Source: CAZYVA01 sp964650695 (GTDB lineage Bacteria; Bacillota; Clostridia; Lachnospirales; Lachnospiraceae). From it: DNA of 6,348 bases. The translations under genes were made by a program, and so were the position numbers. The notes below the pieces were generated by a model that was given only the letters and a program-made list of their open reading frames with translations, did no database searches and was not told the DNA's origin. Below, piece by piece: positions 1-4,941 of this stretch (the stretch's first letter is position 1; the number at the start of each line of letters is the position of its first letter). The DNA lies in assembly GCA_964650695.1 (NCBI GenBank), contig CAZYVA010000101.1, forward strand, positions 1 to 6,348, written 5' to 3'.

Positions 1-2
1 AT

Positions 3-107
3 CGGAAGGAGATTGAGGAAATCGTCCGTGCGAATCCATCGGTCAGGTTCTGGAACCTTTCCAGGGTCGGGGCAAAAATAGACGGGACGGAGTTAAAGCT
101 GGGTTAA
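3..107 (+). CDS. C-terminal tail of an upstream protein, possibly a DUF115/Maf-like glycosyltransferase (5' partial)
   Basis: Frame 3 is open from the window edge to TAA at 105-107 and gives 34 residues; the other two forward frames hit stops at 14-16 and 79-81. The piece starts with a charged helix-like stretch (RKEIEEIVRANPSV) followed by RFWNLSRVGAKIDGTELKLG. The pattern of a short strand, then N-x-S-x-x-GAKIDGT, resembles the segment that closes DUF115/MptE-like domains, where N-C/A-T/S-E-G-G-A-x-I-x-G is usual. The Glu-Gly of that motif would be Arg-Val here. I infer, without being able to align it, that this is a second Maf-type protein next to the nonulosonate genes, an arrangement common in flagellar glycosylation loci. 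The fragment is too short for a firm call and could belong to an unrelated glycosyltransferase. It lies 62 bases upstream of neuB on the same strand with no visible terminator between. Confidence 0.5.
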   Translation, partial: RKEIEEIVRANPSVRFWNLSRVGAKIDGTELKLG

Positions 108-169
108 GGAAAGGGACATTTTTATAGTATCAAGAAAGCAACAATGGAATTTACACAGGCAGGTTTACG

Positions 170-1210
170 ATGAAAACAATCACAATCGATTCGATAAAAA
201 TTGGTCAGGGCCACATCCCCCTTGTGATCCCGGAGATAGGGATCAATCACGGAGGAAGCCTTGCGGCGGCAAAGGAAATGGTCTTGTCCGCCCACCGGGC
301 GGGGGCCAGGCTGATCAAGCACCAGACCCATATCGTAGAGGACGAGATGAGCCGTGCGGCGAAAAAGACCGTGCCGGGCAATGCCACGGATTCGATCTAT
401 GATATTATGGCGCGGTGTGCCCTGTCCGGGGAAGAGGAGGCAGAGCTGAAACGGTATACCGAAAGCCTTGGGATGGTATTTTTGAGTACCCCGTTCTCCC
501 GCGCCGCCGCTGAGAGGCTGGAGCGGATGGGTGTGAAAGCCTATAAAATCGGTTCGGGGGAAATGAACAATTATCCTTTGGTGGAGCATATTGCGGAATT
601 TGGGAAACCGATGATTGTTTCTACCGGGATGAACGACCTGAAAAGCATAGAAAAGACCGTCAATATACTGGAACGCCACAGTATACCTTATGCGCTCATG
701 CATACGACAAACCTGTATCCGACACGGCCGGATCAGGTGCGGCTGGGCGCCATGCGGGAGATGATGGAAGCGTTTCCAGGCGTCCCGATAGGGCTGTCCG
801 ACCATACGGTGACGAATACAGCATGTATCGGGGCGATGGCCCTGGGCGCCTGCCTTGTGGAGCGGCATTATACCGACACGATGGACCGTTCCGGTCCGGA
901 TATCGCCTGCTCGATGGACGAAGGGAAGCTGGCGGAGCTTTTGCAGGCAGCAGAGGATATCCCGAAAATGCTGGGCGGGGAAAAACATGCGCTTGAAGAG
1001 GAACAAGTCACGATTGACTTTGCGTTTGCCTCTGTTGTGACGGTACAGCCTGTGAAAAAGGGGGAGCTTTTCACAAGGGGCAACCTGTGGGTAAAGCGTC
1101 CCGGCACAGGGGAGATACCGGCAGAGTTTTATACAGATATTTTAGGGAAGCTAGCGGCGCGTGATATTGAGAATGACACACAGCTTACAAGGGACATGGT
1201 TGCAGAATGA
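170..1210 (+). CDS. neuB: N-acetylneuraminate/nonulosonate synthase (NeuB/LegI/PseI family)
   Basis: This enzyme condenses phosphoenolpyruvate with an N-acetylated mannosamine-type sugar to give a nine-carbon ulosonate (Neu5Ac if the substrate is ManNAc) in the cytoplasm. The 346-residue product has the family layout. A TIM barrel covers about residues 15-270, with PEIGINHGG at 21-29, IKHQTH at 49-54, STPF at 106-109, GSGEMNN at 128-134, STGM at 151-154, GLSDHT at 208-213 and ERHYTD at 231-236. A C-terminal SAF (antifreeze-like) domain covers about 285-346, with VKRPGTGEIP at 308-317. His212 and His233 have the same 21-residue spacing as the metal-binding His pair of meningococcal NeuB, and Glu23 and Glu131 also fall at family positions. 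The usual GPDH is GPDI here (242-245). The ATG at 170 has only a weak GCAGGT ribosome site; the nearest in-frame upstream stop is at 125-127. The stop overlaps the neuC start (ATGA). Substrate choice among NeuB, LegI and PseI is not decidable from sequence alone, but the neuC neighbour argues against PseI. Confidence 0.93.
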   Translation: MKTITIDSIKIGQGHIPLVIPEIGINHGGSLAAAKEMVLSAHRAGARLIKHQTHIVEDEMSRAAKKTVPGNATDSIYDIMARCALSGEEEAELKRYTESLGMVFLSTPFSRAAAERLERMGVKAYKIGSGEMNNYPLVEHIAEFGKPMIVSTGMNDLKSIEKTVNILERHSIPYALMHTTNLYPTRPDQVRLGAMREMMEAFPGVPIGLSDHTVTNTACIGAMALGACLVERHYTDTMDRSGPDIACSMDEGKLAELLQAAEDIPKMLGGEKHALEEEQVTIDFAFASVVTVQPVKKGELFTRGNLWVKRPGTGEIPAEFYTDILGKLAARDIENDTQLTRDMVAE

Positions 1211-2343
1211 AAAAAATCTTATTTTTATCCGGGACGAGGGCGGACTATGGGAAGATCAAGCCGCTGATCCAGGCGGTGGAAAACCAGGAAGACTTGGAGG
1301 CTTATGTGTATGTCTCCGGTATGCACCTGTTGGAGCGGTATGGAAGTACATACAGGGAAATACTGAAAGACGGGTATCAGAATGTGTATGTCGCCTATGG
1401 GCTGTGCCAGACGCAGAGCATGAGCTATAACCTGGGGAATCTGATCTGCAGCTTCTCAGGGTACGCGGCGAATCTCCGGCCGGATCTGATCGTGGTGCAT
1501 GGGGACAGGAGCGATGCCCTGGCCGGGGCGATCGTCGGGGCGCTCAACAATATCCTGGTCGCGCACATTGAGGGAGGGGAACTGTCCGGGACGATTGATG
1601 AATCGATCCGGCATTCGGTTTCCAAGCTGGCGCATATCCATTTAGTGTGCAACGCGGAAGCAAAGGAACGTTTGATCCAGATGGGGGAGGAGGCAAGGCG
1701 TATATACGTCCTGGGTTCCCCGGATATAGACCTGATGTTTTCTGACGCCCTTCCAAGCCTGGGACAAGTCAAGGAACGGTATGAAATCCCGTACCAGCGG
1801 TACGGGATCCTGATGTACCATCCGGTGACGACGGAGTATGACAAGCTTTCCGGGCATATCGCGGCAGTGGTGGATGCCGTGATTGCCACCAATCGGAATT
1901 ATGTCGTCATATACCCCAACAATGATCTCGGTTCGGAGCTGATTATAAACGCTTACCAACGTCTGCGGACGGAACCGGTGAGGGAGCGGTTTTGCGTGTT
2001 TCCTTCCATACGGTTTGAGTATTTTCTGACGCTGCTGAAAAACGCTGAGTTTGTAATCGGGAATTCCAGCGCGGGTATCCGAGAGGCCTGCGTTTACGGT
2101 ATACCGGCGGTTGACATAGGGACGCGCCAGAGGGGGCGTTATACGTTAAAAGAGGATGGGAATATCATTCATGCCGAAGAGGATGTGGAGGAGATCGTGA
2201 ACGTATTTGCGGACATCGAGAGATATCGGAAGAAAAGCTCGGATTTTGGAGATGGGGAGAGTGTAAAGCGCTTTTTGGAGGTACTAAGCAGTGATATATG
2301 GAACCTTCCGATACAGAAGCATTTTGTGGATATAGATTTTTAA
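1207..2343 (+). CDS. neuC: UDP-N-acetylglucosamine 2-epimerase, hydrolysing (NeuC/LegG family)
   Basis: Hydrolysing 2-epimerases turn a UDP-linked HexNAc into UDP plus the free 2-epimer. NeuC makes ManNAc from UDP-GlcNAc, and LegG acts on the 2,4-diacetamido-6-deoxy analogue; either product feeds NeuB. The protein has 378 residues, normal for the family, with the GT-B-like two-domain pattern. N-terminal motifs are GTRADYGK at 9-16, HGDRSDALAGA at 98-108 and HIEGGELSGTIDESIRH at 120-136; C-terminal motifs are GNSSAGIREA at 285-294 and VDIGTRQRGR at 302-311, where the UDP moiety binds in relatives. His98/Asp100, Glu122 and the Glu131-Asp/Arg region match conserved active-site stretches by motif. 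The ATG overlaps the neuB stop by four bases (ATGA), so translation is probably coupled. The gene contains a perfect 10-bp inverted repeat at 1786-1808. NeuC versus LegG cannot be separated here; lack of visible leg genes slightly favours NeuC. Confidence 0.92.
   Translation: MKKILFLSGTRADYGKIKPLIQAVENQEDLEAYVYVSGMHLLERYGSTYREILKDGYQNVYVAYGLCQTQSMSYNLGNLICSFSGYAANLRPDLIVVHGDRSDALAGAIVGALNNILVAHIEGGELSGTIDESIRHSVSKLAHIHLVCNAEAKERLIQMGEEARRIYVLGSPDIDLMFSDALPSLGQVKERYEIPYQRYGILMYHPVTTEYDKLSGHIAAVVDAVIATNRNYVVIYPNNDLGSELIINAYQRLRTEPVRERFCVFPSIRFEYFLTLLKNAEFVIGNSSAGIREACVYGIPAVDIGTRQRGRYTLKEDGNIIHAEEDVEEIVNVFADIERYRKKSSDFGDGESVKRFLEVLSSDIWNLPIQKHFVDIDF
1786..1808. repeat. Perfect inverted repeat (10-bp stem, 3-base loop) inside neuC
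   Basis: The left arm ATCCCGTACC (1786-1795) and the right arm GGTACGGGAT (1799-1808) are exact reverse complements around an AGC loop. The coding text is Ile-Pro-Tyr-Gln-Arg-Tyr-Gly-Ile. No T-run follows, so it is not an ordinary intrinsic terminator. Whether the hairpin does anything in the mRNA is unknown. Confidence 0.85.
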
Positions 2344-2357
2344 ACATTCATGATGGC

Positions 2358-2363
2358 AGGAGG
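2358..2363 (+). promoter_or_regulatory. Strong Shine-Dalgarno site (AGGAGG) fixing the SDR start
   Basis: AGGAGG lies six bases before ATG 2370. It decides against the in-frame ATG at 2298, which lies inside neuC and would add 24 residues unlike any SDR N-terminus. This is the strongest ribosome site in the window, fitting a gene with a real 26-base gap to its neighbour. Confidence 0.85.
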
Positions 2364-2369
2364 TATGGG

Positions 2370-3158
2370 ATGAATTACCGGAATATATTTTCTTTGGACG
2401 GGAAAAGTGTTGTCATTACTGGAGGAGCAGGCTATATAGGTTCAAAAATTGCGGAATGCCTGCAGGATTTTGGCGCGTGCGTCATTGTTGCCGATATGGT
2501 TGGGGCAGAGAATGAGCGGATCCGGGCATTAGAAGCAAATGGTAAGTTTTTGTATGTGAAATGCGATTTGATGAATGTAGATTCCGTCAAGGATATGTAT
2601 GCAAAGGCCGAGTCAAAGACGGGGAAAATAGATGTTTTGTTCAATTGTGCCGCGTATACAGGATATGCGGGGACCGGAGACGCGGATCAGATGCCGGATG
2701 ATGTTTTTGAGGCAGGCATCCGGGGGACGTTAGGCCTGACCTACCGGTGTACGAGAGAGATTGTGCCTTTCATGAAAAAGAACCATCATGGCAGCATTAT
2801 TAATTTTGGATCGTTGTATGCTTTGATTGGGCCGGATTTCCGTACTTACCCGGATGGGTTTAACAGTCCGCCAAATTACGGCGCGGGAAAAGCCGCGATT
2901 GTACAGTTGACCAGGCATTGCGCGTCCCAGTTTGCAAGGTACGGGATCCGTGTCAACAGCATGACGCCGGGTTCTTTCCCGCATCCGGAAGCACAGCAGC
3001 ACGAGGTGTTTATGGATCGTTTAAGTAGCCGCACGATGTTAGGGAGAATTGGATACCCGGACGATTTACTGGGTGTTGCCGTGCTGTTAGCTTCTGATGC
3101 GTCTTCCTATATGACAGGCGCGAATGTGATTGTCGATGGCGGGACTACCGCATGGTAA
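2370..3158 (+). CDS. SDR-family NAD(P)-dependent oxidoreductase, PtmA-like (flagellin modification)
   Basis: This is a 262-residue short-chain dehydrogenase, the usual size for a classical single-domain SDR. A Rossmann fold begins at residue 13 with the dinucleotide motif TGGAGYIG (17-24), an acidic residue follows at the end of beta-2 (Asp42), CDLMNVDSV is at 65-73 (adenine-binding Asp66), and the NNAG position reads NCAA (92-95). Catalytic residues are Ser148, Tyr170 and Lys174 (YGAGK), with Asn117-equivalent region at 112-124. C-terminal RVNSMTPG (194-201) and VIVDGGTTAW (253-262) are classical SDR signatures. The 22-residue Ser-Tyr spacing, containing SLYALIGPDFRTY, recalls Campylobacter PtmA-type SDRs in nonulosonate loci, where the stretch S-x-Y-G-x-x-x-P-D-F precedes the catalytic Tyr. 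The nicotinamide dinucleotide type is suggested as NAD by Asp42. The substrate is unknown; I infer a sugar or sugar phosphate in the nonulosonate route. It sits between neuC and a Gfo/Idh oxidoreductase. Confidence 0.88.
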   Translation: MNYRNIFSLDGKSVVITGGAGYIGSKIAECLQDFGACVIVADMVGAENERIRALEANGKFLYVKCDLMNVDSVKDMYAKAESKTGKIDVLFNCAAYTGYAGTGDADQMPDDVFEAGIRGTLGLTYRCTREIVPFMKKNHHGSIINFGSLYALIGPDFRTYPDGFNSPPNYGAGKAAIVQLTRHCASQFARYGIRVNSMTPGSFPHPEAQQHEVFMDRLSSRTMLGRIGYPDDLLGVAVLLASDASSYMTGANVIVDGGTTAW

Positions 3159-3176
3159 AAATGGCATATGAAGGAT

Positions 3177-3180
3177 GGAG
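3177..3180 (+). promoter_or_regulatory. Ribosome binding site for the Gfo/Idh oxidoreductase
   Basis: GGAG (within AAGGATGGAG) lies nine bases before ATG 3190. The alternative in-frame ATG at 3175 overlaps this element and has no purine-rich site upstream of its own, so 3190 is preferred; the protein then begins directly with the first Rossmann strand. Confidence 0.6.
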
Positions 3181-3189
3181 TGTCAGGCG

Positions 3190-4131
3190 ATGGAGTACAG
3201 GGTTTTGTTTACCGCCATGGGTTCTATAGGGACACGGCATTTGAAAAACCTGAAGAAAGTTTTGGAAGCATGGGGGGATACTTGCCATGTTGACGTCATC
3301 CGAAGGACGGACAGGCAACTTCCTGTTAATGTCAGAAAAATGGTGGACAGGGAACTCTATGATTGCCGGGACGCCTGCGAAGCCTATGACATGATTTTCA
3401 TTACAAGCATAACAGCACTCCATTATGATGAAATCTGTTTCTGGAGGGAGCGTTCGGGAAATTTGTTTATTGAAAAACCGGTTCTGGAACATGGCAGGCA
3501 TAGGATCAAGGATATTTTGCCGATGGGGGAAGAGATTTTTTATGTGGCTGCCCCCATGCGTTACACCGATGTTTACCGCCGGTTAAAAGAGATGGTTTCT
3601 GTGCGGCAGTTTTATTCTGCGCGCATCCTATGCTCTTCTTATATGCCCGGATGGCAGAAAGGGAGGGATTATAGACAAAGCTTCCGGACGCGTGAAAAAG
3701 ATGGTGGTGGCGTAGACATAGATCTGATTCATGAGATTGATTATATGGCGGGCCTGTTTGGGATGCCACGTTCGGTACAGCGGATGGCTGGAAAGTATTC
3801 TGATTTGGAGATGCGGGCTTCTGATTTGGCGGTGTATCTTTTTGAATATGAGAAGATGCTTGTGGAAGTGCATTTGGATTATTTTGGGCGGAAAGAACAG
3901 AGATACATTGAACTTTACGGCGCGGATGAAGTGGTCCGGGGTGATTTTCTCAAGAAGGAAATTACCCGTTACCCGGCGGAAAAGGTGGAAAAATTTGATG
4001 ATTGCGTGGATCATTATTACAGGGAAATGGAAAATTTTGTAATGATGGTGAAGACCCATGACCTGGAACGCAACATCAACCCGGTATCATACGCGGTAAA
4101 AGTACTGCGGCTGGCGAAAGGAGAGCTTTAG
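3190..4131 (+). CDS. Gfo/Idh/MocA-family NAD(P)-dependent oxidoreductase
   Basis: Members of this family oxidise or reduce sugars, inositols and UDP-sugars with NAD(P). From the preferred start the product is 313 residues, somewhat shorter than the usual 330-390. An N-terminal Rossmann domain (about 1-118) has VLFTAMGSIGTRHLKNL at 5-21, matching the family text GLGSIGxRH except that the first Gly is Ala8, and an acidic or basic nucleotide selector around Arg38-Arg39. The hallmark EKP is at 95-97, after a strand (NLFI). The C-terminal alpha/beta domain begins near 120 and has GGGVDIDLIHEIDYMAGLFG at 172-191, which carries the conserved GG-x3-DL-x-HEID substrate/catalytic stretch (His181, Asp184). 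It starts 31 bases after the SDR stop and its TAG touches the neuA ATG, so the three genes are likely co-translated. It may act with the SDR on a nonulosonate or its precursor. The exact substrate cannot be named. An alternative start at 3175 would add five residues. Confidence 0.86.
   Translation: MEYRVLFTAMGSIGTRHLKNLKKVLEAWGDTCHVDVIRRTDRQLPVNVRKMVDRELYDCRDACEAYDMIFITSITALHYDEICFWRERSGNLFIEKPVLEHGRHRIKDILPMGEEIFYVAAPMRYTDVYRRLKEMVSVRQFYSARILCSSYMPGWQKGRDYRQSFRTREKDGGGVDIDLIHEIDYMAGLFGMPRSVQRMAGKYSDLEMRASDLAVYLFEYEKMLVEVHLDYFGRKEQRYIELYGADEVVRGDFLKKEITRYPAEKVEKFDDCVDHYYREMENFVMMVKTHDLERNINPVSYAVKVLRLAKGEL
4117..4123 (+). promoter_or_regulatory. Ribosome binding site for neuA inside the upstream gene's last codons
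   Basis: AAAGGAG lies eight bases before ATG 4132 and overlaps the Lys-Gly-Glu codons that end the Gfo/Idh gene. This supports the immediate stop-start junction (TAG ATG) as the true neuA start. Confidence 0.75.
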
Positions 4132-4881
4132 ATGGAGAAAATATTGTTTACCGTGTGCGGGCGCGCTGGGTCAAAAGGAGTCAAAAGCAAGAATTTCAGG
4201 GGATTTTTAGGGAAACCGTTGATTTACTATACCTTGCGGGCTGCAAAATTGTTCTGTAAAAATTACCCGGAGCAGTATGAAACGGATTGCGTCGTCAGCA
4301 CAGACAGCTCTGATATTTTAAACTATATAAAAGGGTTTCCGGATGTCCTTTCCTTGGAAAGACCGGCAGAGCTTGCGCAGGACGATACCCCGAAGGTGCC
4401 TGTGATTCAGCATGCGGCGCGGTATGCAGAGGAGCATTACCAAAAAACATATGATTTTGTGGTGGATTTGGATATTACATCCCCTTTGCGTAAAAGCGCC
4501 GATATCGATCGCGCGATCCAAATGTGTGGGGAAGACAACAGGGAGAAGTACGACTTGGTTTTTTCGGCCGCAGAATCGAGAAGGAATCCTTATTTCAACA
4601 TGGTAGAAATCAAGGATGGCTATGCATATAAGATTAAGGAATCTGATTATGTCTGCCGCCAGCAGGCTCCGCAGACGTATGATATGAATCCATCCATCTA
4701 CTGCTACAATCGGAATGCACTCCTTCATAAGCTAAAAAAGGTCACGTTCGAAGGAAAAAGCGGCGTTTTGGAAATGCCGGATACTTATGTGATTGATATA
4801 GACAGGGAAAAGGACTTTGAAATTTTAGAGTTGTTGGTCAAGGAGTATTATTTCAGTGAATACGAGGAATTGTTCCGATGA
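4132..4881 (+). CDS. neuA: Acylneuraminate cytidylyltransferase (CMP-sialic/legionaminic acid synthetase)
   Basis: The enzyme transfers CMP from CTP to a nonulosonic acid, producing the donor used by the glycosyltransferase. The product is 249 residues with a GT-A-like nucleotidyltransferase fold. The nucleotide-binding loop CGRAGSKGVKSKN is at 9-21 (Arg11, Lys15, Lys20, Asn21), VVSTDSSDI at 54-62, DLDITSPLR at 112-120, RQQAPQTYDMNPSIYCY at 176-192, and IDIDREKDFE at 221-230. The Asp222/Asp224 pair corresponds by position to the Mg-binding Asp pair near the C-terminus of meningococcal NeuA. The length fits the single-domain NeuA/LegF/PseF group, with no esterase or hydrolase extension. The segment after the first Rossmann strand reads VCGRAGSKG rather than the more usual IPARxGSKG. 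It follows the oxidoreductase with no gap and has a good ribosome site. Sugar preference (Neu5Ac, legionaminic or pseudaminic acid) is not decidable from this sequence. Confidence 0.93.
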   Translation: MEKILFTVCGRAGSKGVKSKNFRGFLGKPLIYYTLRAAKLFCKNYPEQYETDCVVSTDSSDILNYIKGFPDVLSLERPAELAQDDTPKVPVIQHAARYAEEHYQKTYDFVVDLDITSPLRKSADIDRAIQMCGEDNREKYDLVFSAAESRRNPYFNMVEIKDGYAYKIKESDYVCRQQAPQTYDMNPSIYCYNRNALLHKLKKVTFEGKSGVLEMPDTYVIDIDREKDFEILELLVKEYYFSEYEELFR

Positions 4882-4930
4882 ATGCTGGCTTTGCGCCGGA
4901 TCATAGGATCGATATTGATAAATCAGAAAA

Positions 4931-4935
4931 GAGGG
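4931..4935 (+). promoter_or_regulatory. Ribosome binding site supporting the Maf start at 4942
   Basis: GAGGG (in AAAAGAGGG) lies six bases before ATG 4942. The competing in-frame ATG at 4882, just after the neuA stop, has only GAGGAA about 12 bases upstream and would add 20 residues (MLALRRIIGS...) unlike the acidic helical start seen at 4942. Confidence 0.6.
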
Positions 4936-4941
4936 CGCTTC

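Noticed and set aside
108..169. Possible promoter before neuB (TATAGT at 123-128)
   Set aside because: No acceptable -35 element lies 16-18 bases upstream, and I found no SigD-type pair either. A T-rich stretch alone is not enough evidence.
122..1006. Long reverse-strand ORF (294 codons) opposite neuB
   Set aside because: It lies fully antisense to a well-supported gene, its product is rich in His, Arg and Pro with no domain pattern, and it looks like the mirror of GC-rich codon use in neuB.
1809..1830. Intrinsic terminator at the neuC hairpin
   Set aside because: The stem is strong but is followed by CCTGATGTACC, not a T-run, and it lies in the middle of an intact gene.
2298..2369. N-terminal extension of the SDR from ATG 2298
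   Set aside because: The extra 24 residues are the neuC C-terminal text read in another frame, and a strong AGGAGG sits correctly for ATG 2370.
4507..4518. 12-base palindrome GATCGCGCGATC in neuA
   Set aside because: About one palindrome of this size is expected by chance in a window this long, and it is in ordinary coding sequence.
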